NCBI RefSeq assembly: GCF_038725785.1
Contig: NZ_CP109796.1
Span: 930,001-994,000 of the forward strand
From: Termitidicoccus mucosus
GTDB taxonomy: Bacteria; Verrucomicrobiota; Verrucomicrobiia; Opitutales; Opitutaceae
Direction of reading: 5' to 3'
Length of the DNA stretch: 64,000 nt
Part shown: positions 38,900 to 48,744 of the stretch, one piece after another
Layout of the letters: each line of letters begins with the position of its first letter
Position numbering within the stretch: position 1 is the stretch's first letter
Position numbers and translations under genes: made by a program
The notes under the pieces: model-generated
The model's database searches: none
Seen by the model: the letters and a program-made list of their open reading frames with translations, nothing else
Told to the model about the DNA's origin: nothing

Positions 38900-41800
38900 A
38901 TGAAAAAAACCCTCCTTCCGCCCCGCCTCGTCTTTTTCCTCGTCCTGCTCGCCGCATTTCCGGTCGCCCGTGCTCAAAACGCCTCGACCGGCGCCGTCAG
39001 CGGGCGTGTTTACAACCCCGAGACCGGGGAATACGTCCGCAACGCCCAAATCCGCGCCACGCCCGGCGGCGAGGTCGCCATTTCCGAGCAGGGCGGCTTT
39101 TACCAAATCACCAACCTGCCCCCGGGCGAGGTCACCCTCGTGCTCAGCTACGCCGGTTTCCCCAACGTCACCGTCAAGGCAACCGTCACGACCGGCGCCA
39201 CCGCCACCGTGGATCTCAACCTGCCCGCCGCCGCTCCTTCCGCCACCGCGGGCGCAGGCGCCGCCGGCGAGGTCGTCCAGCTTGAAGCCTTCACCGTCAC
39301 CTCCGACCGCTCCGGGCAGGCCAAGGTCATCATGGACCAGCGCGCCTCCATGAACATCTCCCAGCACGTCGCCGCCGACGTGTTCGGCGACAACACCGAG
39401 GGCAACATCGGCGAGTTCATGCGCAACCTCCCCGGCGTGCTGGTGAACACCTCGGAGGGTGAGGTGACGAACGTCAACCTCGGCGGCCTCGGCGCCGAAT
39501 ACACCAGCGTCACCATCGACGGCATTTCCCTCGCCACCGTCAGCGCCGCCTCAAGCGACTCCCGCGCCGCCAGCTTCTCCGCCATCTCCCTCAACAGCAT
39601 AGACTCGCTCGAAATCTCCCGCACCGTCAGCGCCGACATGGACGCCAACGCCCCCGCCGGCATCATCAACCTCCGCAGCAAGCGCGCGTTCGAAAACAAG
39701 GGCCAGAAAATCGTCGCGCAGGCCAACCTCACCATGCACTCCTCGGCGACGACCCTCGAAAAGGAGCCCGGGCCGCATGACACCAGCGGGATGTTCAAAA
39801 TCCGTCCCGGCGGCCAGCTCCAGTATTCCAATGCGTTCGGCAGGCGTTTCGGCGTCCTGCTCAATGTCAGCGAGTCCAACATCTACTCGGCGGAAAGCCG
39901 CGTCGTGACCAACTACGACCGCCCCACCGCCACCAACAACAACCCCGCCGACCCGCGCGAGGAGGTGCCCCAGTCGTTCGTCTTCCACAACACGACCCGC
40001 CTCAACCGTCGCTTCGCCGGCACCCTCACGCTCGACTGGCGCGCCACCGAGCACCTCACCCTTTCCCTCACCGGCATCTACAATTATTCACGCATGTTCG
40101 GCCTCCAGCGCCCCATCACCTTCTCCACTTGGAGCAGCCAGGGCGGCTCGCGCGCCATGGTGCAGGGCACCGACCCCACCCACTCCATCTACACCATCTA
40201 CGGCTCCGCCGTGACCATAGCCCCGGCGGTCGTCTCGCGCCTGGGCCAGAATATCACCTTCACCCCCAAGTTTGAATACCGTCGCGGCGACTTCAGGCTG
40301 GAGGGCCTCTTCACCTCCTCCGAGGCCAAGGCGTGGTATGACCCGTGGGGCCGCGAGGGCGCCGTCCGCAGCATCGCCAGCCCCGCCGCCTACCACGTGC
40401 TCTACAACGTCTCCCGCGGCCCCGGCCTCACCGACTCCGACTACAAGGTCACCCAGACCGGCGGCCCCGACATGTCCGGCGCCGCCCCCTTCGGCTCTCC
40501 GAAAATCTATCTCCGCGACGGCCGCCAGGCCGTCACCAAAATCCGCACCGCCAGCCTCGATGCCTCCTACCTCACGCGCTTCCTCCTCCCCGTCAAGTGG
40601 AAGGCCGGCCTCAAAATGCGAAACGAAAAATGGCGCTACCGCGACGACAGTGCGCTGAACCTCGCCAACTATACCGGCCCGCTTTCGCTCGGCGACTTCG
40701 CCTCCCCCTACACTTGGGACTCCTACATGAAAGGTGTGAGCCTCACCTCCCTCTCCGGCGGCGGCGTTTTCATGCCCGACCTCTTCGCCCTCGGCGCCCG
40801 CTACCGCGCCCACCCCGAGGAGTTCACGCGCGTCGTCACCGCCACCAATTATTACGACGCCAACGTGCAATACGACCGCAACTTCGAGGAGGACGTCAAC
40901 GCCGGCTACCTCATGGGCATGGGCACCTGGGGCCGCCTCATCTTCCAGGCCGGCGTGCGCCTGGAGGCCACGAAAACCGACATCCGCGAGATTGACGCCT
41001 ACACCCCGGAGCAAACCGAATCCCAGGGCTACGCCGTGGGCGCCGACGGTGTGGCCGCCTCCATCGAGGGCGTGCAGTGGCAGTTCCTCTCCCGCCCCCG
41101 CGTCCACAAGATCAACCGCTACCACGACTACTTCCCCAGCGCCTCCATCAAATACCAGATCACCCCAAAACTCGACCTCATCGTCGCCGCGAACAAGACC
41201 ATCCGCCGCCCCTCCTACTACGACGCCACCGGCATCTTCCTCGTCAACGAGGACACCATGACCGTCTCCTTCCCCAACCGCGCCCTCAAGCCCGAGCGCG
41301 GCACCGGCGCCGCCGTCCGCCTGATCTACTATTTCAAGGGCATCGGCCAGCTCAGCGCCTCTTTCTACCAGACCCGCCTGACCAACATGATCGCCGCCAG
41401 CACCAACCTCACCGCCGTCGATGTCGGCTACGATGAAAGCTACCCCGGCTACAACGAGGACTACGCCACCTACCGCTTCTCCACCAGGAACAACTCCGGC
41501 GCCCCCGTCACCGTCCGCAGCATGGAGCTTTCCTACTCGCAAACCCTCGGCTTCCTCGGGCCGGTGTTCCGCCGCCTCAACGTCCACCTCAACTACACCC
41601 GCGGTTACGCCGACGCCATCAAGCCCATGCTGCCCCCGCACGCGGTCAGCACCGGCTTCAACTACACCTACAAAAAGCTCATCCTCTGGTCCGACCTCAA
41701 CTGGACCGACGACTTCCCCGTCTCCGACACCGGCTACTCCTTCCGCCGCCACCGCACCCAGTTGGACGCCGGCCTCGGCTGGAACTTCGGCAAGGGCTTC

Positions 41801-41956
41801 ATGTTCGGCCTCAACGCCCGCAACCTCACCGACGCCCCCTACATGCACATGCAGCGCGCCCCGCGCTTCTACAGCGACGGCTACAACCCCACCGTACTGC
41901 AAGACTACCTCCGCATCGGCACCACTTGGACCACCTACATCAAAAAAACCTTCTGA
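38900..41956 (+). CDS. TonB-dependent outer-membrane receptor
   Basis: A 1018-residue receptor for import of large substrates, here probably oligosaccharides. Signal peptide (LVFFLVLLAAFPVARA), then a carboxypeptidase-regulatory-like domain (residues ~28-110, GAVSGRVYNPETGEYVRNAQI), the usual N-terminal extension of SusC-type and related receptors. A linker holds LEAFTVTSDRSGQAK (a TonB-box-like strand). The plug follows with NIGEFMRNLPGVLVNTSEGEV, VTIDGISLATV and GIINLRSK. The rest is a 22-strand barrel ending in TTYIKKTF, with C-terminal Phe. No SusD partner is present, so it belongs to the TonB-receptor-only import type of Proteobacteria and Verrucomicrobia. It starts 15 nt after the previous gene and is followed at 16 nt by the large IPT/NHL protein. 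Confidence 0.93.
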   Translation: MKKTLLPPRLVFFLVLLAAFPVARAQNASTGAVSGRVYNPETGEYVRNAQIRATPGGEVAISEQGGFYQITNLPPGEVTLVLSYAGFPNVTVKATVTTGATATVDLNLPAAAPSATAGAGAAGEVVQLEAFTVTSDRSGQAKVIMDQRASMNISQHVAADVFGDNTEGNIGEFMRNLPGVLVNTSEGEVTNVNLGGLGAEYTSVTIDGISLATVSAASSDSRAASFSAISLNSIDSLEISRTVSADMDANAPAGIINLRSKRAFENKGQKIVAQANLTMHSSATTLEKEPGPHDTSGMFKIRPGGQLQYSNAFGRRFGVLLNVSESNIYSAESRVVTNYDRPTATNNNPADPREEVPQSFVFHNTTRLNRRFAGTLTLDWRATEHLTLSLTGIYNYSRMFGLQRPITFSTWSSQGGSRAMVQGTDPTHSIYTIYGSAVTIAPAVVSRLGQNITFTPKFEYRRGDFRLEGLFTSSEAKAWYDPWGREGAVRSIASPAAYHVLYNVSRGPGLTDSDYKVTQTGGPDMSGAAPFGSPKIYLRDGRQAVTKIRTASLDASYLTRFLLPVKWKAGLKMRNEKWRYRDDSALNLANYTGPLSLGDFASPYTWDSYMKGVSLTSLSGGGVFMPDLFALGARYRAHPEEFTRVVTATNYYDANVQYDRNFEEDVNAGYLMGMGTWGRLIFQAGVRLEATKTDIREIDAYTPEQTESQGYAVGADGVAASIEGVQWQFLSRPRVHKINRYHDYFPSASIKYQITPKLDLIVAANKTIRRPSYYDATGIFLVNEDTMTVSFPNRALKPERGTGAAVRLIYYFKGIGQLSASFYQTRLTNMIAASTNLTAVDVGYDESYPGYNEDYATYRFSTRNNSGAPVTVRSMELSYSQTLGFLGPVFRRLNVHLNYTRGYADAIKPMLPPHAVSTGFNYTYKKLILWSDLNWTDDFPVSDTGYSFRRHRTQLDAGLGWNFGKGFMFGLNARNLTDAPYMHMQRAPRFYSDGYNPTVLQDYLRIGTTWTTYIKKTF

Positions 41957-41972
41957 CCAACGAGGAAACCCC

Positions 41973-44900
41973 ATGAACACCACCCGCACCTCTCGCATCT
42001 CCGCCCTCTTGAGCCTCTTTGCGGCTGTTTTTGCGCAGGCCGCGCCCGTCGCCACTGACAACTTCGACAGTTACACCGCCGGCGCCACGCTCGTCGGCGG
42101 CACCGCCGGCGCCGGCTGGTCCGCCGCGTGGACCGGCCAGGGTGCCTACGCGAACATCGTCAGCGGCACCGCCGGCGCCATCACCTACACCCTCGACAAC
42201 GGCGAGGTGCGCGGCGGCGGCAACGCCCTCAAAATCACCGCCCCGTCCGATGCCGAAAACATCGGTGTCCTCGAGCGCGCCGTGCCTGAAATCACCGACG
42301 GGGGCGATGTCTTCGTCAGCCTCGTTTTCAAAATCAAAAGCGGCTCCGCCGCCGGTGGCGTTGACCAGTTCGACGGCGTCACCTTCACGACCAACAACAA
42401 CGTCTATTACTACGCCGGCGACGGCGCGAAAAGCCCCACCGCCGACGCCGCCGGTTATGCCGGCTATCAAGGCAAGGCCGGTGCCCGCTTGGCGGGCGGC
42501 TGGCAGGCCGTCAATAAATCGCTCGTCATCGGCCAGACCTACTTCCTCGTCATCAGATACAGCGGCTGGAACGTGGGCGCCAATCAGAAAAACACCTACG
42601 ATATCATCTCCACCTGGCTCAACCCCACCACCAACGACGAAGGCATCCCCTCCACCACCACCAACGGCGGCACCAGCGACAACACCGTGGCTATCACCCG
42701 CGTGGGCGACTCCGTCGGCTACGGCAGCACCAAGTTCAGCAGCCTCTACCTGAACACGATCGGCCTCGGCCCCGAGTATCGCTTCCACATCATTGACGAC
42801 ATCCGCGTCGGTCGCACTTGGGCCGACGTGGTCGGCATCCCCATGCCCGTCGTGACCGCCATCACGCCATCCAGCGCCATGGCCGGCGACCCCGTCATCC
42901 TCACCGGCAAGAGCCTCGGCGACGTTTCCGTCACCATCGGCGGCATCGCCGCCGTAATCACCTCGCAATCCGCCACGTCGCTCACCGTCACCGTGCCCGC
43001 CTCGCTCGGCCTCGGCGGACAGCAGGTCGTCGTCACCGGCCCCGGCGGCTCCGTCACAAAAACGCTCACCATCATCCGTCCGCCCATCCTCGACTCTGCC
43101 ACGCCCGGCAGCGGCATCGGCGGTGACACCGTCGTCCTCGCCGGACGCAACCTTGAGGAGTCCGCCGTCACCATCGGCGGGCTTCCCGCCGCCATCACTT
43201 CCAATACCGGCACGGAGCTGGCCATCGTCATCCCCGCGGGTCTGGCCAACGGCGCGCAGACCATCACCGTCTCCACCAACGCCGGGGTGGCCACCATCGC
43301 GTTCACCAACACCGCGCCCACACCGCCCGCGCCCGTCGTCAGTGGCGTTGACTCGCCCACCTCCCGCGCCGGCGCGTCGGTCACACTCTCCGGCAGCGAC
43401 CTTGCCGGCGCCATCTCCGTGACCGTCGGCGGCATCGCGGCCGAGATCACCAGCCGGGCCAACGGCGCGCTGACCATCACCATCCCCGCCGGACTCGCCA
43501 ACGGCGAGCATCCCGTTGTCATCACCACCGCCGGCGGCGAGACCACGACCACCCTCACGCTCACCGACCTCATCGCGACCGACGACTTCAGCGGCTACAC
43601 CGCCGGCGCTGCGATCGCCGGCGTCTCCGCCGGCACGGGTTGGGCTGGCGCATGGGCCGCGAACGCCGGTGTCACCGTGACCGGCGACCCCGCCGACACC
43701 GTCACCTATACGCTCAGCAACGGCACCGTCCTCGGCGGCGGCCAGGCGCTCAAGCTCGCCCTCGACACCCCGCTCCTCGGCACGTTCCCGCGCGTGCTCG
43801 AGCGCAACCTCGCGCGGCCCGTCACCACGGGCGAGGATGTGTTTGTCAGCTTCGTCTGCAAAATCAAAAACCCCGCGACCCCGGACGGCTCGCCTGTCTC
43901 CACCACGGACAACGTCACCTCCGTCTGGCTCGCCAAGGACGCCGTCCCCGACACCCGCTACGACACCCACGCCTACGTCGGCTACACCGGCAAGGTCGGC
44001 GCCAACATCGCCTCGCCCAGCAGCACTACGTTCGTCTCCACCGGCCTCAAGGCGGGACAGCCTTGTTTTGTCGTGCTCCGCTACGGCGGCTGGGACGGCT
44101 CCTCCTATAAAAAATGCCGCGTCTGGCTCAATCCGGCCAACAACGACGAGACCGCGGTCAGCACCACGCTCACCAACGAACGCACCGCCTCCACCGCCGG
44201 CTACGGCTCCGAGGGCTTCCTCGGCCTGTGCGTGGACACCCTCGGCATCAACTCCGCCGGACGCTATCAGGTGATTGACGACCTTCGCGTCGGCTACACC
44301 TGGGCCGCCGTCACCGGCCCGCGCACCGCGTTCATCGCCGCCGATAATTTCGACTCCTACGTCCCCGGCGCAAAACTCGCCGGCGCCTCCGGCGGCGCGG
44401 GCTGGGACGGCCCGTGGTCCGCCCAATCTCCCGCCACCGTCACCGGCAACCCTGCCGACGCTGTCACCTACACCCTCGACAACGGCACCGTCCGCGGCGG
44501 CGGCAATGCCCTCAAAATTACCGGCACCGGCGCGGACGTCGCCACCACCGTCGCCGGTGTGCTCGAACGCCGCTTCGCCCGCGTGCCCGCCGGCGACGAC
44601 GTTTACGCCAGCTTTGTCTTCAAAATCAAAAACCCCGCCATCCCCGACGGTTCTCCCCTCTCCGGCAATACCTGCGCCTTGTGGTATGCCGCCGACGCAA
44701 CAAAAGACCCCGATCGCGACATCGCCGCCTTCGCCGGCTATGGCGGCAAGGCGGGCGGAAAATTGAGCGCCGGCTGGCAGACTGTCACGACCCCGCTGGT
44801 CGCGGGGCAAACCTATTTCCTCGTCATCCGCTACAGCGGCTGGAACTCAGGCGTCCAAGCCTACGACACCTGCCGGGTCTGGCTCAACCCGGCCACCAAC

Positions 44901-46730
44901 GACGAGGCCGCCACCGATCCCGCAATCACCACCGAACGCGCCGGCAACTCCGCCGGCTACGGCAATACCGACATCCGCGGCCTCTACGTGAGCACCCTCG
45001 GCCTCGTCGCCGGCGGAGCGTATCACATCGTGGACGACATACGCGTCGGCTCGACTTGGGAATCCGTCGTCGGCGAACCTGTCCCGGCTTACGCTCCCGG
45101 CACGCCGCCGACACTCGACGCGCTGCCGTCCGCCGACATCGCGCCCGGCTCGTCCGTCACCCTCACGGGCAGCAATTTCGCCGGGCTTGTCCGCGTGATG
45201 ATCGGCGGCGTCGAGGCCGAGATAACCGCCGCCTCTGACTCCGCCATCACGGTTACCGTCCCTGTGGATGCGGTCTGCGGCTCCGTCGCCGTGTTCACTG
45301 CCGCTGGCTCTTGCATACCCGCGGAAACGCTTTCGCTCGCCACCCCGCCTGTCTTTGCCAGCGTCCCGCCCGCTTCCCAAGTCGCCGTGGAAGGCCGCCC
45401 CGTCAACCTCGCCGCCCCCGCATGGGCCTCCGGCAATATTTCCTACACGTGGCAGTGCCGCCCCTCCGCCACCGCCACATGGGAAAGCGTTCCCGGCGAC
45501 ATCTGCACCGGCGCCGACTCCGCCATTCTTTCGCTGACCGTACCCGCCGACAAAAACAGCTGGCAATTCCGCTGTGTCGCCTCCACCCGAGCCGGCTCTG
45601 TGGAAAGCCCGCCCGCCACTCTCGTCGTGGTCGGGAACCTCCTCGCCGCCCCCGCCGGCCTCGCCGCGGGCTCCGGCTCCTCCGCCCGCTTCGTTTACGT
45701 CACCGACCGCGCCGCCCACACCGTCTCCGTCCTCGCACCCGACGGCGGCCTCGCGCCGCTCGCCGGCGTTTCCGGCACCTCCGGCGACAACGACGGTCCC
45801 GGCTCCACCGCCCGTTTCGACCAGCCTCGCGGCCTCGCGCTGTCGCCCGCCGGCACCCTGCTTGTCGCCGACTCCGGCAACGGCCTCCTGCGCTCCGTCG
45901 CGCTCGATGCCTCCGCTGTTCAAACCCTCGGTGCCACCGGCTCCGACGCCTGGCTCGCCTCCCCGTCCGCCGTGGTCGCCGACGCCGCCGGCACGGCCTA
46001 CATCGCCGACACCGGCAACCACCTCATCAAACGCCTCGACAACGCCGGCGTCATGGAAATCCTCGCCGGCTCCGGAGTCTCGGGCACCGACAACGGCCCC
46101 CTCCTTGAGGCGAAATTCAACACCCCCGCCGCCCTCGCGTTTTCCGCCTCCGGCACGCTCCTCTACGTCGCCGATGCCGGCAACCACGTCATCCGTGTCG
46201 TTGACCTTGCCGCCGGCCAGGTCTCCACCTTCGCCGGCCGGATGGCCTCCCGTGGCGCCACCGACGGCGACGCCCTCTCCGCCGCTTCCTTCGATTCCCC
46301 CGCCGGCCTCGCCCTGGACGACTCCGGCGGCCTTCTCTATGTCGCCGACACCGGCAACTCTCGCATCCGCGTCATCACCACCGGCACCGCGCGCTCCGTG
46401 GCCACTCTTGCCGGCTCGGCTCCCGGTTTCCGCGACGGCCCCGGCGCGGACGCATGGTTCAACGCACCCGAGGCTCTCGCCCTTGCACCCGACGGCGCCC
46501 TCTACGTCGCCGACACCGGCAACGGCGTCATCCGCCGCGTGGCCTCCGGCGCCGACGCGCTCGTTTCCACTCCCGCCCTGAAAGCCGTCGCATTCCCGCC
46601 CTCCGACGGAAGCGGTCCGGACGACAATAAAGCCGGCGGTGGCGGCGGTGGCGCCCCATCGGCCTGGCTTCTCCTCGCGCTTGCCGTCTGCGCCGCCCTA
46701 CGCGGACGCGGCCATAAACGGAACTCCTAA
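41973..46730 (+). CDS. Large exported jelly-roll/IPT/NHL surface protein with Gly-rich C-terminal anchor
   Basis: A 1585-residue protein. The ATG at 41973 follows the TonB receptor by 16 nt and begins a signal peptide (ISALLSLFAAVFAQA). Three ~250-residue jelly-roll modules start DNFDSYTAGA, DDFSGYTAGA and DNFDSYVPGA (about residues 27, 533 and 786), each ending with a conserved DDIRVGxTW. IPT/TIG domains are at ~290-530 (three) and ~1045-1125 (one). An Ig-like domain (~1126-1225) and six NHL blades (~1230-1525, VADTGN motifs) follow. The tail has a six-Gly run, APSAWLLLALAVCA and RGRGHKRNS. It matches the protein at 4714-8082 from the IPT region on. A surface glycan-binding scaffold is the best reading; no enzyme motif is seen. 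Confidence 0.8.
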   Translation: MNTTRTSRISALLSLFAAVFAQAAPVATDNFDSYTAGATLVGGTAGAGWSAAWTGQGAYANIVSGTAGAITYTLDNGEVRGGGNALKITAPSDAENIGVLERAVPEITDGGDVFVSLVFKIKSGSAAGGVDQFDGVTFTTNNNVYYYAGDGAKSPTADAAGYAGYQGKAGARLAGGWQAVNKSLVIGQTYFLVIRYSGWNVGANQKNTYDIISTWLNPTTNDEGIPSTTTNGGTSDNTVAITRVGDSVGYGSTKFSSLYLNTIGLGPEYRFHIIDDIRVGRTWADVVGIPMPVVTAITPSSAMAGDPVILTGKSLGDVSVTIGGIAAVITSQSATSLTVTVPASLGLGGQQVVVTGPGGSVTKTLTIIRPPILDSATPGSGIGGDTVVLAGRNLEESAVTIGGLPAAITSNTGTELAIVIPAGLANGAQTITVSTNAGVATIAFTNTAPTPPAPVVSGVDSPTSRAGASVTLSGSDLAGAISVTVGGIAAEITSRANGALTITIPAGLANGEHPVVITTAGGETTTTLTLTDLIATDDFSGYTAGAAIAGVSAGTGWAGAWAANAGVTVTGDPADTVTYTLSNGTVLGGGQALKLALDTPLLGTFPRVLERNLARPVTTGEDVFVSFVCKIKNPATPDGSPVSTTDNVTSVWLAKDAVPDTRYDTHAYVGYTGKVGANIASPSSTTFVSTGLKAGQPCFVVLRYGGWDGSSYKKCRVWLNPANNDETAVSTTLTNERTASTAGYGSEGFLGLCVDTLGINSAGRYQVIDDLRVGYTWAAVTGPRTAFIAADNFDSYVPGAKLAGASGGAGWDGPWSAQSPATVTGNPADAVTYTLDNGTVRGGGNALKITGTGADVATTVAGVLERRFARVPAGDDVYASFVFKIKNPAIPDGSPLSGNTCALWYAADATKDPDRDIAAFAGYGGKAGGKLSAGWQTVTTPLVAGQTYFLVIRYSGWNSGVQAYDTCRVWLNPATNDEAATDPAITTERAGNSAGYGNTDIRGLYVSTLGLVAGGAYHIVDDIRVGSTWESVVGEPVPAYAPGTPPTLDALPSADIAPGSSVTLTGSNFAGLVRVMIGGVEAEITAASDSAITVTVPVDAVCGSVAVFTAAGSCIPAETLSLATPPVFASVPPASQVAVEGRPVNLAAPAWASGNISYTWQCRPSATATWESVPGDICTGADSAILSLTVPADKNSWQFRCVASTRAGSVESPPATLVVVGNLLAAPAGLAAGSGSSARFVYVTDRAAHTVSVLAPDGGLAPLAGVSGTSGDNDGPGSTARFDQPRGLALSPAGTLLVADSGNGLLRSVALDASAVQTLGATGSDAWLASPSAVVADAAGTAYIADTGNHLIKRLDNAGVMEILAGSGVSGTDNGPLLEAKFNTPAALAFSASGTLLYVADAGNHVIRVVDLAAGQVSTFAGRMASRGATDGDALSAASFDSPAGLALDDSGGLLYVADTGNSRIRVITTGTARSVATLAGSAPGFRDGPGADAWFNAPEALALAPDGALYVADTGNGVIRRVASGADALVSTPALKAVAFPPSDGSGPDDNKAGGGGGGAPSAWLLLALAVCAALRGRGHKRNS

Positions 46731-46757
46731 AAATCGGAAAAAATTCCAGTGGATAAC

Positions 46758-47435
46758 ATGAACCCAACCGCCATGACATTCCCGCCCGGCCTTGAGCAGG
46801 GCATCCACGCCGCCGGCGTCATCGCCGTGCTCGTCATTGACGACCCCGCCGACGCCGTGCCGCTGGCCGGCGCGCTTGCCGCCGGCGGCATCAACGCCAT
46901 CGAGCTAACCCTGCGCACGCCCTCCGCGCTGGAATCGCTCGCCGCCATCAAAAAGCACGCGCCCCAAATGCTCGTCGGCGCGGGCACCGTGCTCACGCCC
47001 GCGCAAATCATGCAAGCCCGCGCCGCCGGGGCCGACTTCGCCGTCGCGCCCGGTTGCAACCCCCGCGTGCTCGCCGCCGCCGCGGAGGCCGGCCTGCCCT
47101 TCGCGCCCGGCATCGCCACCCCCAGCGACATCGAGGCCGCGCTGGAGTTCGGCTGCCGCCTGCTCAAGTTCTTTCCCGCCGAGCCATCCGGCGGGCTCGC
47201 CTATCTGAAAAACATGGCCGCGCCCTACGCCCACCTCGGCCTGCGCTACATCCCGCTCGGCGGCGTCACCGCTGCCACCGCCGCCGCCTGGCTGGCCGAT
47301 CCGCTCATCGCCGCCCTCGGCGGTTCATGGCTCGCCCCGCGCGTCCTCATTCAAGCCCGCGACTGGTCCGCGGTCACCCAACGCGCCGCCGAGGTCGCCG
47401 CCATCGTCCGCGCCGCCCGCAACCGATCCGCCTGA
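46758..47435 (+). CDS. eda: KDPG/KHG aldolase
   Basis: A 225-residue class I aldolase cleaving 2-keto-3-deoxy-6-phosphogluconate to pyruvate and glyceraldehyde-3-phosphate. The family is clear from GVIAVLVIDDPADAVPLAGAL, NAIELTLRTPSAL (catalytic Glu49), VGAGTVLTPAQ, FAVAPGCNPRVL and CRLLKFFPAE (Schiff-base Lys137), then YIPLGGVTAATAAAWL. The start is uncertain: GTG at 46749 would add three residues and there is no good Shine-Dalgarno for either. The gene lies 27 nt after the surface protein and 30 nt before KDG kinase, which acts just before it in the pathway. Confidence 0.92.
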   Translation: MNPTAMTFPPGLEQGIHAAGVIAVLVIDDPADAVPLAGALAAGGINAIELTLRTPSALESLAAIKKHAPQMLVGAGTVLTPAQIMQARAAGADFAVAPGCNPRVLAAAAEAGLPFAPGIATPSDIEAALEFGCRLLKFFPAEPSGGLAYLKNMAAPYAHLGLRYIPLGGVTAATAAAWLADPLIAALGGSWLAPRVLIQARDWSAVTQRAAEVAAIVRAARNRSA

Positions 47436-47465
47436 TCGATCCGATCTCATCCTGCATTCTTCACC

Positions 47466-48557
47466 ATGAAACCCATAGTCACTTTCGGAGAAATCATGGG
47501 ACGCCTCTGCCCGCCGGGCTACAAGCGTTTCATCCAAAGCATGCCCGGCACGCTGGAACTGACCTTTGCCGGCGCCGAGGCCAACGTGGCTGCGTCGCTT
47601 GCGATTTTCGGCTCACCGGCCCGTTTCGTCACCGCGCTCCCGGACAACGTCGTCGGCGACGCCTGCGTGCAAAACCTGCGCGGCCTCGGCGTGGATATCA
47701 GCCGCATTCTGCGCGTCAAAAACGGACGCCTCGGCTTGTATTTCGTGGAGAAAGGCGCGAACCAGCGGCCCAGCAATGTGGTTTACGACCGCTCTCACAG
47801 CGCCATCGCCGAGACGCCCGCCGGCAAATTCGACTGGCCCGCCATATTCGACGGCGCCGGCTGGCTTCATATTTCCGGCATCACGCCCGCGCTTTCACGC
47901 ATCGCGTTCGAGTCATCGCTCGCCGCCGCGCGCCACGCCAAAGCCGCGGGGCTCACGGTTTCGTGTGATCTCAATTTCCGCAAAAAACTCTGGCAATGGG
48001 AACCCGGCACGCCCGCCGCCGCGCTCGCGCGCCGCTGCATGGGCGAGATGCTACCCTATGTCGATGTGGCCATCGCCAACGAAGAGGACGCGTCCGACGT
48101 GCTCGGCATTCGCGCCGAGGGCAGCGACATCGAGGGCGGACATCTGGCCATCAATCGCTATCCGCAAGTCGCGCGTGAAATCACACGCCAGTTTCCCAAT
48201 ATCAAAAAAGTCGCCATCACGCTGCGCGAAAGCATCTCCGCCACGCACAATAACTGGGGCGCCATGCTCTACGACGCCGTCTCGGAGGCCGCCGTCTTCG
48301 CCCCCACCGCCGGCGGAGCCTACCGGCCCTATGAAATCCGCGCCATCGTGGACCGCGTCGGCGGGGGTGACAGTTTCGCCGCGGGCTTGGTTTTTGCGCT
48401 CAACACCCCGGAGCTGGCGGCCCCGGAGACGGCGGTTGCCTTTGCCGCCGCCGCGTCCTGCCTCGCGCATTCCATCGAGGGCGACTACAATTTCAGCACG
48501 CGCGCCGAGGTCGAGTCCCTCATGCACGGCAGCGCCTCCGGACGGGTTGTCCGGTAA
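47466..48557 (+). CDS. kdgK: 2-keto-3-deoxygluconate kinase, PfkB family
   Basis: A 363-residue PfkB-family sugar kinase. It opens VTFGEIMGRLCPPG and has the Gly-rich AGAEANVAASLAIFG substrate region, DLNFRKKLW and the C-terminal signature VDRVGGGDSFAAGL, with the catalytic base Asp302. The Arg-Gly-Gly variant of the usual DTxGAGD motif and the LNFRKKLW element are typical of KdgK-type kinases. It should phosphorylate KDG to KDPG, the substrate of the upstream aldolase. The pair is the lower end of pectin, alginate and uronate catabolism or a semiphosphorylative Entner-Doudoroff route. A strong terminator follows 4 nt after the stop. Confidence 0.92.
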   Translation: MKPIVTFGEIMGRLCPPGYKRFIQSMPGTLELTFAGAEANVAASLAIFGSPARFVTALPDNVVGDACVQNLRGLGVDISRILRVKNGRLGLYFVEKGANQRPSNVVYDRSHSAIAETPAGKFDWPAIFDGAGWLHISGITPALSRIAFESSLAAARHAKAAGLTVSCDLNFRKKLWQWEPGTPAAALARRCMGEMLPYVDVAIANEEDASDVLGIRAEGSDIEGGHLAINRYPQVAREITRQFPNIKKVAITLRESISATHNNWGAMLYDAVSEAAVFAPTAGGAYRPYEIRAIVDRVGGGDSFAAGLVFALNTPELAAPETAVAFAAAASCLAHSIEGDYNFSTRAEVESLMHGSASGRVVR

Positions 48558-48561
48558 AGAC

Positions 48562-48595
48562 AAAAAGTCCCCGCCCAAACGGGCGGGGACTTTTT
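48562..48595 (+). terminator. Rho-independent terminator after kdgK
   Basis: AAAAAGTCCCCGCCC (48562-48576) pairs perfectly with GGGCGGGGACTTTTT (48581-48595) around an AAAC loop, and a T-run follows. It ends the 36623-48557 operon and separates it from the flavoprotein operon. The A-run on the left lets it work in both directions. Confidence 0.95.
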
Positions 48596-48658
48596 TTGCC
48601 CCGGATGCCACCCGCAACCCATGCGCACCAAAAATAATTTTTCCATCGCCATCGTAAA

Positions 48659-48673
48659 GTCATTCCTCGTGAC
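48659..48673. promoter_or_regulatory. Candidate operator GTCA-N7-TGAC
   Basis: This dyad, within CGTAAAGTCATT then GTGACGGG, lies 72 nt before the flavoprotein start and matches the site before the MFS gene at 24015-24031 in spacing and left half. It suggests one regulator for both units. Confidence 0.4.
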
Positions 48674-48744
48674 GGGAAAAAAGAATCCGGCATCTTGAAA
48701 TTTGCGCACAAAACAGAACAGACCGAGAACCGCATTTCCAAACC

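Noticed and set aside
41940-44810. Very long minus-strand open frame opposite the IPT/NHL gene
   Set aside because: It is Gly/Val/Asp-rich shadow coding caused by GC-rich third positions of the plus-strand gene and has no motifs. The same applies to long minus-strand frames at 5905-8109, 36830-38818, 40088-42061 and 56284-57615.
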